Positions 32,264-40,387 of a stretch of 64,000 nt of DNA are shown piece by piece. Under the pieces are notes generated by a model. It had not been told where the DNA came from, made no database searches, and was given only the letters and a program-made list of their open reading frames with translations. The stretch lies in assembly GCF_900105175.1 (NCBI RefSeq), contig NZ_LT629771.1:1860001-1924000 (forward strand). Direction: 5' to 3'. A program made the position numbers and the translations under genes. Every line of letters starts with the position of its first letter. Position 1 is the first letter of the stretch. Origin of the DNA: Jiangella sp. DSM 45060 (GTDB lineage: Bacteria > Actinomycetota > Actinomycetes > Jiangellales > Jiangellaceae).

Positions 32264-34660
32264 ATGACCGTGCAGCGCGACCGGGTCAGCCGGATCACCA
32301 CCCGCACCGACCGGCAGCGTCACGACGACGACGCGCTCAGTGTGGCGTGGGGGCTGCTCGAGCCCGTGCTCGAGCCGGAACCCGGACCCGTCCGCCGCGG
32401 GCCGGGGGGCGGATCCGACCCGCTCGGCGGCACCGTCGTCGACCCGGACGTCGCCCGGCGGCTGCACCGCCGGGCCGGCCGGCCGCTGCCGACGCCGGTC
32501 GCCCGGTCGATGGGCGAGGCATTCGGCGCCGACTTCGGCGACGTGCGTGTGCACACCGACGCCGAGGCGGCCGGGTTGGCACGGTCGCTGCAGGCCACGG
32601 CCTTCACCGTCGGCTCGGACATCTACTTCGGTGGCGGCGCCTACGCGCCGGCCACCGACGCCGGCCGGCGGCTGCTGGCGCACGAGCTCGCCCACACCCT
32701 TCAGACCGCACCCGGTCCGGCCGGGGCCCTCACCGTCGGTCGGGCGAGCGACCCGGCGGAGCACGAGGCCGACCGGATGGCCGACGCCGCGCTCGCGGGC
32801 GCGGCCGTGCGCCGTCGTGTCGCCGGCGGCGAGGCCGGGACCCCCGCCGCGGTCCGGCGGTTCGTCTCGGCCAAGCAGTTCGAGGAATGGACGTACGAGG
32901 GCCCGCTGACGGGGGCGAGCACCGCACAGAAGGCGATCTCCGCGCTGCTGGTGCAGTACAGCGCGCTCTGCATCCCCGAGAACGACCTGGCCGGCCTGAG
33001 CCGGAAGAAGCGCACCAAGAAGCTGCACACCGGCGGCGGGGTCGTCCGGCCCGACCGCGTCGATCAGGCCCGGGACCTGCTCGTCCGCATGGAAGAGGCC
33101 GTGGCCCTGTGGACGGGCAAGCACCAGCTCACCGACGACGCCGACGGGCAGGTCGTCGACGACCCGACCCGGCGCCAGCGCATGGCCGGCATGAACCTGT
33201 TCCTGCAGGCCCTCATCGCCGAGCGCGCCGTGCTCGACGTCCGCACGGCACCGGGTGGCGACGCCGCGGCCGCCGGCCAGCAGGCGGTCGCCGGTGACGC
33301 CGACGCGCAGGCCAAGCTGCAGAAGCACTACACCGGCAGTTTCGACTCGATCCTCACCCGGCTGGCGGTCCCGCTGGACCTGCTGCTGCCGCACGCCGGC
33401 GACGCCGCCGCCTTCGACGTCGGCTTCCTGATCCCGATCCCGGACACTCCCGTGATGATCGGCGGCACCCTCCGGTTCCTGTCCGGCCGCACCGACGGCG
33501 GCGCCGTGTGGGCGCAGCTGGAGGTCGCCCCGCAGGTCGCGGTGGGCATCCCGTTCGGTCAGGTCAAGGCGGTGTTCGGCGGCTATGTGAAGACCTCGGG
33601 CAAGACCGCCGCCGACGCGATGACGCTGCTGTCGTACCTGCTGTACCGACAGCTGCGCGAGAGCAACATGCCCGAGGAGCTGTCGACGTTGATGTGGGGC
33701 GGCGGGACCAGCCGCTTCCACCGTCTCAAGGCCGACCATTGGTCGCGCGGCGTGGAGAAGAAGATGTGGGGCAGTGCCGACCCCTCCGACGACGCCGCCA
33801 ACTACGTCGAGACCGGCTCGTTCGGCGAGGTCGGCGCCAAGGTCGGCCAGGAGGATCTGCTGGCCGTCACCGCGACGGCGAAGCTGGCCCGCGGCGAGCG
33901 CTACGACCGCACGTCCATCGACAACCGCAAGGGCGGCGCCGGCAACCGGAACGTCCGGTCCGACGGCCTGTTCACCAGGCACGTCGCCTCGCTCGCGGGC
34001 CGGGGCGCGGAGAAGCACCTGTCGCGGCGCACCTACACGCTCACGCTCTCGGAGAAGGTCGTGGCCGGGCCGGTGTTCACCGGCGACCTCATCGGCATCG
34101 TGAGCCTGCGCGAGCAGGGCCTGCACAAGAAGGAGCGCCAGCAGAACCGCCTGGCGAACTGGATCATCGAGGACGTCAGTCTGACCGGCAAGGTCAGCGC
34201 GACGCTGCCGCTGGGCGGCGCGGCGCAGAGCGCCATCAAGGGCGCCACCGAGCTGACCCGGCTGTTCCAGGCCTCCAGCGGCAAGCTGGCCGCCGAGGCG
34301 AACCGCTCGGCTGCACAGAAGGGCGGCACGGTGGTCAACCTCGCCAGCTTCGGCACCGGCGCCGCCGACCTGCCGCCACCGGCCGAGTCCACCTTCGCCG
34401 GTCTGGCCGGCACGCTCGCCGGCAGCGCCACGACCATCGCCACCAGCGTCGGGCTGCGCCTCGAACTGGCCGGCAGCCTCGCGAACACCGCCGCCGGGCC
34501 ACCGAAGTGGAACGTCGGCCTGGACGTGCGGATGTTCAACTCCGGCGCGGTCAAGGACCTCGGCTACGTCAGCTCCAACGTCGAGCGCTCGCAGCGGCTG
34601 TACGGCCTGAAGTGGGAGAGCGGCAAGGGCGGCTGGAAGAAGGGCTTCTCCGAACGCTGA
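32264..34660 (+). CDS. DUF4157 (eCIS-core) protein, candidate effector
   Basis: This 798-residue protein starts at an ATG preceded by AGGGGAG. Residues 60-180 are the eCIS-core/DUF4157 domain: LPTPVARSMGEAFGADFGDVR, then the zincin-like HELAHTLQ at 140-147 and EHEAD with a glutamate at about 167-169. These domains mark proteins loaded into or processed with eCIS particles. The remaining 600 residues match no family I know. They include alternating hydrophobic stretches (about 385-450, 520-600) that suggest beta-sheets, and a helical SSGKLAAEANRSAAQ segment. A pore or toxin role is only a guess. It is transcribed alone and ends at a strong hairpin. Confidence 0.82.
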   Translation: MTVQRDRVSRITTRTDRQRHDDDALSVAWGLLEPVLEPEPGPVRRGPGGGSDPLGGTVVDPDVARRLHRRAGRPLPTPVARSMGEAFGADFGDVRVHTDAEAAGLARSLQATAFTVGSDIYFGGGAYAPATDAGRRLLAHELAHTLQTAPGPAGALTVGRASDPAEHEADRMADAALAGAAVRRRVAGGEAGTPAAVRRFVSAKQFEEWTYEGPLTGASTAQKAISALLVQYSALCIPENDLAGLSRKKRTKKLHTGGGVVRPDRVDQARDLLVRMEEAVALWTGKHQLTDDADGQVVDDPTRRQRMAGMNLFLQALIAERAVLDVRTAPGGDAAAAGQQAVAGDADAQAKLQKHYTGSFDSILTRLAVPLDLLLPHAGDAAAFDVGFLIPIPDTPVMIGGTLRFLSGRTDGGAVWAQLEVAPQVAVGIPFGQVKAVFGGYVKTSGKTAADAMTLLSYLLYRQLRESNMPEELSTLMWGGGTSRFHRLKADHWSRGVEKKMWGSADPSDDAANYVETGSFGEVGAKVGQEDLLAVTATAKLARGERYDRTSIDNRKGGAGNRNVRSDGLFTRHVASLAGRGAEKHLSRRTYTLTLSEKVVAGPVFTGDLIGIVSLREQGLHKKERQQNRLANWIIEDVSLTGKVSATLPLGGAAQSAIKGATELTRLFQASSGKLAAEANRSAAQKGGTVVNLASFGTGAADLPPPAESTFAGLAGTLAGSATTIATSVGLRLELAGSLANTAAGPPKWNVGLDVRMFNSGAVKDLGYVSSNVERSQRLYGLKWESGKGGWKKGFSER

Positions 34661-34697
34661 GGACCGGCGGCTCGTCGGCCGCGATCCGCCGGTCCTC
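34659..34697. terminator. 12-bp perfect hairpin between convergent genes
   Basis: GAGGACCGGCGG (34659-34670) and CCGCCGGTCCTC (34686-34697) form a perfect stem with a 15-base loop. The left arm starts inside the stop codon of the effector gene. The hairpin separates it from the minus-strand gene ending at 34708 and should work in both directions. Confidence 0.7.
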
Positions 34698-34707
34698 GGG
34701 TACCTGC

Positions 34708-35517
34708 TCAGCCGGCCGCCGCCAGCGGCATGTTCAGCACCGTCTGGCCCATGGTCGGCAGCGCGTCGCGCGGCGTGGGCGGGGTCAGCAGCGCGTCGAT
34801 GAGCGCCAGGCTGGCCTGCGCGAACAGCGTCCCGGCGCGGAGCGGGTCGTTGCCGAAGGCGTCGGGGTCGGTGAGATAACGCAGCGCCAGGCCGTAGGAC
34901 ATCGCGTTGACCGCCTCGGCGATGTCGGCGGACCCGATGCCGGGCAGCGGCTCGCGCCCCGCGGCCGCGTAGTGCTCGTCGGCCAGCTTCGCCCACCGCT
35001 CCCGGTCGTCGGAACGGGCCTGGCGCATCATCGCGTTGACCGCCGGGTCGGTCGCCGCGAGCGATGTGAGCATGGCCCACAGCGGGAACGCCTCCTCGTT
35101 CAGCATGCGGTGGATCGCGCCCGCCGCGATGCGGTACGCGTCGGGCGTGCTCACCGGCTCGCTGCCGCGGGCCGACGCCACCTGGTCCATCTGCGCGTGG
35201 ATGGTCGACGACTCCACCCGCTGGACCACCCAGGCGATGAGGTCGCGGTGGTAGTCGGCCATGCGGATCCAGCGGTCCTCGACGATCGCCTTGCTGCGGC
35301 GCAGCCCGCTGTGCTGGTTGTACGCCCGCACCAGTTCCTCGCGGGTCGGCCAGCGCAGTTGCGGCACCCGCTGGGTGAGGTCGGTCGTCACCTCCGTGTG
35401 CGGCTCCAGCATCAGGCTGACGCCGATGTCGAGCAGTGCGTGCGTGTCGGGATCGTCAGCCTGCGTGTGCGCTCGTCGCAAGTGCCTCAGAACAGACCCC
35501 ACCCTGGTCTCGGACAT
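34708..35517 (-). CDS. Uncharacterised 269-residue helical protein
   Basis: I do not recognise this protein. It is soluble and mostly helical, with no signal peptide or membrane segment. The ATG is preceded by GGTGGGAG at good spacing, so the start is sound. The middle (ADYHRDLIAWVVQRVESS) and the C-terminal part (IAEAVNAMSYGLALRYLTDP and FAQASLALIDALL) resemble the helical ligand-binding half of TetR-type regulators, but the N-terminus shows no clear helix-turn-helix. It could be a divergent regulator or a free-standing sensor domain. Confidence 0.6.
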   Translation of the reverse strand: MSETRVGSVLRHLRRAHTQADDPDTHALLDIGVSLMLEPHTEVTTDLTQRVPQLRWPTREELVRAYNQHSGLRRSKAIVEDRWIRMADYHRDLIAWVVQRVESSTIHAQMDQVASARGSEPVSTPDAYRIAAGAIHRMLNEEAFPLWAMLTSLAATDPAVNAMMRQARSDDRERWAKLADEHYAAAGREPLPGIGSADIAEAVNAMSYGLALRYLTDPDAFGNDPLRAGTLFAQASLALIDALLTPPTPRDALPTMGQTVLNMPLAAAG

Positions 35518-35795
35518 CGTGCTCTCCCACCCTCGAGTGCCGATCGCCCCCCGCAGACGATGGTGGGCTGGCTAGATCAACTTGGCCATGTGCGGAGTGC
35601 ACGGTCGCGGGCGAGCGGCATGTGTATTCCGCCCTATCGGGGGAAAGGTGACCGTGCGACAGGAAACGCGGCCAGTCATGGGCATCCGGTGAATTGCGCA
35701 CGATTGTCCGTATCGAGGGGTATTCGCGGATATCCTGATCCTGCCCACTGCCTGCGGAAACCACCCTCCGGAATGGTGTCGTAGGAGGCGCGCGA

Positions 35796-35801
35796 CATAC
35801 T
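35796..35801 (+). promoter_or_regulatory. -10 element of the PucR-type gene
   Basis: CATACT ends seven bases before the ATG, matching the leaderless spacing seen elsewhere in this window. The 291-base gap upstream (35518-35808) is AT-richer than average and contains GGATATCC and a GTATCGAGGGGTATTC stretch. I cannot assign an operator there. Confidence 0.4.
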
Positions 35802-35808
35802 GGATGAC

Positions 35809-37410
35809 ATGCCGCCCGCAGAATCCGCCGTCATGCTGGCGGAATTGCTCGCGCTCCGCCTCGTCGGCGAGTACGAGGTCGTGGCCGGGCGGCATGGGCT
35901 CGCGCACGAGGTCACCTCGGTGGTGGTCGGCACGTCACTGCGCCAGCTCGACGAACTGCCCGCCGGTTGCCTGCCGCTGTTCCCGCGCGAGCGGCTGGCG
36001 GTCGAGGAGGTGTCGGCCGACGTCGCACTGCGGGTGGCGCACCGGCGCGGGCTGCCGGGTCTCGTCGTCGAGCGCACCACCAATGCGCTGCCGGAGATCA
36101 CCGGCCGGCTGGCCGACCGGTTCGGCATGCCGCTGGTACTGGTCGACCGCCTCGACGCGCACACCGCCGTCGCCGCCGTCGACCGGCACCTGCGCGGGCC
36201 GCGGCTGGCGGGGCTGCGCATGGTCGACTCCATGCTGACCCGGCTGCGGCAGGTCCCCGACAGCGCCGACGGCCTGCTCTCCGCGGTCCGGGCCGCGGCC
36301 GGGGTGCCGGCGGCCATGGTCGACGGCCGCGGCGTCACGATCGCGGGCGACGCAGCCACCGTCGACCCCGCCACCCGCTCGGAGCTGGTCAAGCGACTGC
36401 CCACCGGCGGCCCCGCCGCCCCGGTCACGCTGTTCGGCGACGGCCACACGCTCATCTGCCACCCCGCCACCGTCGCCGACGGCCTGCCCGCGAACCTCTG
36501 GCTGGTGGCGCGGCTGCCGCTCGCCGGGCGCGGCATGGTCGAATCGGTGGGCCGGGTGCTGGCCCTGGGCGCCTGGGCCTATACCGCCTGGATCGCCACC
36601 AAGTCACTCGACGGCGAGCGCGAGGCCCGCTACCGCGCGGTCGTCCTGGCCGACGTCGTCGAGTACGCCGACGGCATCGCCCCCGGCACGTCGGAGCGGG
36701 CGACGGCGCTGGGCTGGCGGCTCAGCGGCTGGCACGTCGGCATCCACCTGAACATCGACCAGGCCGTCGGGCCGGGCGTGCGGCCCACATCGCTCATCGC
36801 CGGGCTGGAGCGGGTACTGCGCGACAACGACCTCCCGCACGACCTCATCCAGCGACCCGGCGGCTGGGCCACGTGGCACACCCGCGACGCCGAGCCGGAG
36901 CCTGAGGAGATCGACCGGCTGGCCCGCCGGCTCGGCCACGCCCTGCGCACCTTCCGCGACGACCACCCCGGCGTGCTGGTGGCGGGCGGACTCGGCGGCG
37001 GCCACGACGGCGCCGAGGGCATCGGCGCGTCCCTGCACGAGGCGCGGCAGGCCAGCCTGTTGGCCCGCGCCCGCGGCGGCTCGGGCGCCGTCGAGACCTT
37101 CGGCTCCATGAGCGTCGACCGCCTGCTCTCCGGCTGGCAGCGCTCGGAGCCCCTGCTCAGGGCGACGTCGTCGCTGCTGGCGCCGTTGCGCGAGGTCGAC
37201 CCCGGCGGCGACCTCGTCCGCACCCTCATGGTCTACCTCGACCATGAGTCGTCGGCCACCGCCACCGCCAACGTCCTCAACGTCCACCGCAACACCGTCC
37301 TGCAACGGCTGGAACGCATCCGCGGCCTGCTGCCCCTCGACCTCTCGCAGCCCAACGACCGCCTCGTCGCCCACCTCGCCGCCCGCGCCGTCGCCGACGA
37401 GGACGCCTGA
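35809..37410 (+). CDS. PucR family transcriptional regulator
   Basis: This 533-residue regulator has an N-terminal PucR-type domain (residues 1-125; LLALRLVGEYEVVAGRHGL) of the purine-catabolism group. A central variable and GGDEF-like region follows, and a C-terminal PucR helix-turn-helix (about 470-530; LNVHRNTVLQRLERIRGLL). Proteins of this type activate purine, hydantoin or other nitrogen-source pathways. The convergent hydantoinase/DUF917 pair just downstream is the obvious candidate target, though the promoter of that pair lies 2.6 kb away. Confidence 0.92.
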   Translation: MPPAESAVMLAELLALRLVGEYEVVAGRHGLAHEVTSVVVGTSLRQLDELPAGCLPLFPRERLAVEEVSADVALRVAHRRGLPGLVVERTTNALPEITGRLADRFGMPLVLVDRLDAHTAVAAVDRHLRGPRLAGLRMVDSMLTRLRQVPDSADGLLSAVRAAAGVPAAMVDGRGVTIAGDAATVDPATRSELVKRLPTGGPAAPVTLFGDGHTLICHPATVADGLPANLWLVARLPLAGRGMVESVGRVLALGAWAYTAWIATKSLDGEREARYRAVVLADVVEYADGIAPGTSERATALGWRLSGWHVGIHLNIDQAVGPGVRPTSLIAGLERVLRDNDLPHDLIQRPGGWATWHTRDAEPEPEEIDRLARRLGHALRTFRDDHPGVLVAGGLGGGHDGAEGIGASLHEARQASLLARARGGSGAVETFGSMSVDRLLSGWQRSEPLLRATSSLLAPLREVDPGGDLVRTLMVYLDHESSATATANVLNVHRNTVLQRLERIRGLLPLDLSQPNDRLVAHLAARAVADEDA

Positions 37411-37440
37411 CGACCGCCACCGGAGTCCGCGGCCTGGGTC

Positions 37441-38997
37441 TCAGGGATCGGCGAGAGGGCCGACGGCGGTCACGACCACGCGGGCGGAGTCGCCGGGCAG
37501 GTAGGCGAGCGGCACTTCCGACACGCGGGTGATGCGCACCCGGTCCGGAGTCGCGCCGGCACGGACGGCGGCCTCGTGCGCGAGCCGGCGGGCCTCGTCG
37601 AGGCAGGCCTGGCGACTGGTGACGTCGAAGCGGTAGACGCGGTGGACGGTGCCGGAGGCCTCGGCGACGGCGGCGCCGACGGCGTTCGCGACCGCGCCGT
37701 CGGGCGGCCGGATCACCTCGCGGATGCCGGGAAGCTCGCCGGGCACGAGGTGCGCGCCGCCGCCGACGGCCACCAGGGGCGGCGTCGTCGGCGAGGCACG
37801 GATGCGGTCGGTCAGCTCGATCAGCCGCCGGTCGACGGAGGCGACGACGGCCGCCGCTATGGTGGGGTCGACGGGGAGGTCGGGCGCGGGGACGGTGCCG
37901 AACGCCGTCCGGCCGGCCGCCACCGACACGTCGCTCAGGGTGAGCACGTCGCCGCCGAAGATCAGTGCGTCGGTGCCGATCGCGGCGCCGACGCTCTCGG
38001 GCCCGACGGTGAACCCGCCGTGGAGGCCGAGCCGGACCACGCTGCCGCCGCCCAGCGCGGCCGAGACGAGGTCGGGCAGCCGGTAGTTGGTGCGCACGCC
38101 ACCGATCTCCGTCGGCATCGTCGACACCCGCGGGAAGCCGCCGCTCAGGACGCCGACGTCCATGGAGCTGCCGCCGACGTCGACCACCACGGCGTCGGCC
38201 AAGCCGCTCAAGTGATGGGCGCCGCGCATCGAGTTCGTTGGCCCGGAGGCGATGGTGCGCACGGGGTACCGGGCCGCCCGCTCGGCCGTCAGCAGGGTGC
38301 CGTCGTTCTCCGTCAGGTAGGTGTCGCACCGCAGGTCCAGGTCGCGCAACGCCGTGCTGAGCCCGCGCAGCAGCCCCGCCGTCACGCCGGTCAGCGCGCC
38401 GTTGAGGATCGCGGCGTTCTCGCGCTCGACCAGCCCTGGCCCGCCCACCCTGTGCCCGGCGGTGACGGTGCACCCCGGCAGCAGCCGGTCCAGCAGATCG
38501 ACCGCGCGCTGCTCGTGGTCGGCGTTCGTGACCGACCCGACGGCGGCGACGGCGACGGCGTCGACGCGGTGCGCGCAGGCCGCCGCGAACGCCGTCACGG
38601 CCTCCTCGTCGAGCGGCGCGATCTCGCCACCGTCGTACTCGTGCCCGCCGCGCACCATGGCCACCGGCCCGCCGACGGCGCCGACCAGGTCGGCGGGCCA
38701 GCCGGTGAACGGCGGCACCAGCGACGTCGCCGGGGCGCCGATGCGCAGGACGCCGACGCGGGCCGGCATGCGCCGCTCGACGATCGCGTTCACCGCCTGC
38801 GTCGTCCCGAGGACCAGCCGAGCCACTGACCGGCGGTCGATCTCGGCCAGGACCGCCGACAGCGCCTGGCGGATCCCGGTCATGAGGTCGCTGCTGGTGG
38901 TCGCCTTGTGCCGGGCGATGACGGCCCCGCCGCTGTCGACGACGGCGGCGTCGGTGTTCGTGCCTCCGACGTCGACGCCAAGTCGCAGCGTCCTCAC
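37441..38997 (-). CDS. Hydantoinase/oxoprolinase family protein (HyuA-like)
   Basis: This 518-residue ATP-dependent cyclic amide hydrolase of the hydantoinase A/oxoprolinase type starts at the GTG overlapping the DUF917 stop. It contains the actin-like phosphate loop LGVDVGGTNTDAAVV at about 5-19, LGTTQAVNAIVERR near 63 and VVVDVGGSSMDVGVL near 270. It is shorter than full hydantoinase A subunits (about 700 residues), as is usual for members paired with DUF917 proteins. It is expected to hydrolyse a five-membered cyclic amide or a thio-analogue. Confidence 0.9.
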   Translation of the reverse strand: MRTLRLGVDVGGTNTDAAVVDSGGAVIARHKATTSSDLMTGIRQALSAVLAEIDRRSVARLVLGTTQAVNAIVERRMPARVGVLRIGAPATSLVPPFTGWPADLVGAVGGPVAMVRGGHEYDGGEIAPLDEEAVTAFAAACAHRVDAVAVAAVGSVTNADHEQRAVDLLDRLLPGCTVTAGHRVGGPGLVERENAAILNGALTGVTAGLLRGLSTALRDLDLRCDTYLTENDGTLLTAERAARYPVRTIASGPTNSMRGAHHLSGLADAVVVDVGGSSMDVGVLSGGFPRVSTMPTEIGGVRTNYRLPDLVSAALGGGSVVRLGLHGGFTVGPESVGAAIGTDALIFGGDVLTLSDVSVAAGRTAFGTVPAPDLPVDPTIAAAVVASVDRRLIELTDRIRASPTTPPLVAVGGGAHLVPGELPGIREVIRPPDGAVANAVGAAVAEASGTVHRVYRFDVTSRQACLDEARRLAHEAAVRAGATPDRVRITRVSEVPLAYLPGDSARVVVTAVGPLADP

Positions 38998-40067
38998 GCC
39001 GGCAGCCTCCGGTCCACGTAGTCGAGGTCGTAGCCGAACGCCCGGGGCCCGGCCAGTGCCAGCCCGTCGGGCCGCCGCCACCGCTCGTGCGCCGGCACCA
39101 CCAGTACCTCGACCCGCTGGCCGTACGACATGCTCTCGGTGGTGACCGGCCAGCCGGTGTCGACGTCGAGCAGTGTGATGATGTCGGGGACGGTGGCGAC
39201 GGCGCGGCCGTTCTCGGTGACCACGAGGTTCTCGTCCTGGAAGTCGATGCGAAGCAGGCGTTCCGGCGCGGCCAGGTGCTCCAGCGTCGCGGTGCCGCGG
39301 GTCCAGCCGTCTGACGTACGCCGCAGCACGTCGGTCACCGTCCCGCCGAACACCGCCTCGGCGCCGGTGAAGGCGAGGAAGTCCGCGCGCGCCCCCGGCG
39401 CGCCGGTATGGATGGCCCGCAGCCGGCGCCCGACCTCGAGACACTGGCTCAGTGACCCCAGCGCCGCGTGCTCGCGGCACTGCTCACCGGACATCGGGTA
39501 GGCGGCGACGGTGGCGACCATGCCCAGCTCGGCGACGGCGGCGCGGGTCAGCCGCTCACCCGTGCGGTTGTCGTTGGCGTCGATGACCAGCGCGTTGCCC
39601 AGCGCCCCGACCACGCAGACCGGCGACACGTCGAGGCCGGCCAGCGTGAACAAGGTCGTCTCGAGCTGGGGGAAGGCCCGGCGCATACCATCGGCGTCGA
39701 CGCACGGGAGCCCGACCTCCGCGGCCGCGACCAGCGGGAACAGTGTGCTGACGGCGCCGATCTCGAGCGGCAGGACGGCGACGCCCTCGCGGCCGGCGAA
39801 GCGCTGCATGGCCTCGAGCGCGCGCCGGGCGTCGCCCTGGCCGGGGAACTTCTCGACCAGGACCGTGGGCGTGCCGACCACGGCGACCGGCAGCACCAGG
39901 CCGTCGGCCGGCACGTCCGCGGCCTGGACGACGGGCACGGGGCCGTACGTGTCGATGGCGCGGTGCAGCATGAGCCTCGCCAGATGCGGGTCGCCGCCCC
40001 CGCCGCAGCCCAGGACGGCCGCGCCGAGGGCCAGATCGTCCACGTCGGCGCTGTCGACCTGTTGCAC
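38994..40067 (-). CDS. DUF917 family protein (thiohydantoin desulfurase-like)
   Basis: This 357-residue protein has the family start DVDDLALGAAVLGCGGGGDP and a GQGDARRALEAM segment, then conserved PMSGEQCREHA with a cysteine. DUF917 includes S-methyl thiohydantoin desulfurases and usually sits with HyuA-like partners, as here. I chose the GTG at 40067, which has GGAG six bases upstream, over an ATG at 40109 whose extra residues look non-conserved. The two genes are translationally coupled. Confidence 0.85.
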   Translation of the reverse strand: MQQVDSADVDDLALGAAVLGCGGGGDPHLARLMLHRAIDTYGPVPVVQAADVPADGLVLPVAVVGTPTVLVEKFPGQGDARRALEAMQRFAGREGVAVLPLEIGAVSTLFPLVAAAEVGLPCVDADGMRRAFPQLETTLFTLAGLDVSPVCVVGALGNALVIDANDNRTGERLTRAAVAELGMVATVAAYPMSGEQCREHAALGSLSQCLEVGRRLRAIHTGAPGARADFLAFTGAEAVFGGTVTDVLRRTSDGWTRGTATLEHLAAPERLLRIDFQDENLVVTENGRAVATVPDIITLLDVDTGWPVTTESMSYGQRVEVLVVPAHERWRRPDGLALAGPRAFGYDLDYVDRRLPA

Positions 40068-40387
40068 GCACCGCTCCGTTCCGCCGGTTCGGTCCGTACC
40101 GCCGGCCATCCGGGCACGACGATACGGCGGGCAACGGCCGTTCCGCTCGCTCCTGGCGGATGTGGCCGGCGACCATGCGGCTGGACGTCCGACGACAGTG
40201 AGGGCGGCGATGACGGCGGCAGCGGCGACGTCGTGAGCAGCGCCCCCTGCCGCGACGGCTCCTCGCCCGTGCCGCTGCCGAGCTGCAGGTAGGTGCCGCC
40301 GGAGCAGCCCTGGTTCGGACATTTCGCCCGACGCGCCGGGGCTCGTGTGACTGAAGATGCGCCTGTGTCGGATGTAGTGTGATCTCC
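40068..40387. other. 320-base divergent intergenic region
   Basis: This gap lies between the start of the DUF917 gene and ftsK, so it should contain both promoters. TAGTGT at 40375-40380, seven bases before the ftsK ATG, is a plausible -10 for a leaderless ftsK transcript. No RNA gene, repeat or operator is apparent. One minus-strand frame near 40230-40330 reads like protein but has no start codon. Confidence 0.5.

Noticed and set aside
40230-40330. Minus-strand frame containing a KCPNQGCSGGTYLQ-like cysteine peptide
   Set aside because: Codon use looks coding-like, but no start codon or ribosome binding site exists upstream before ftsK, and no RiPP enzymes are nearby. Kept only as a possible remnant.
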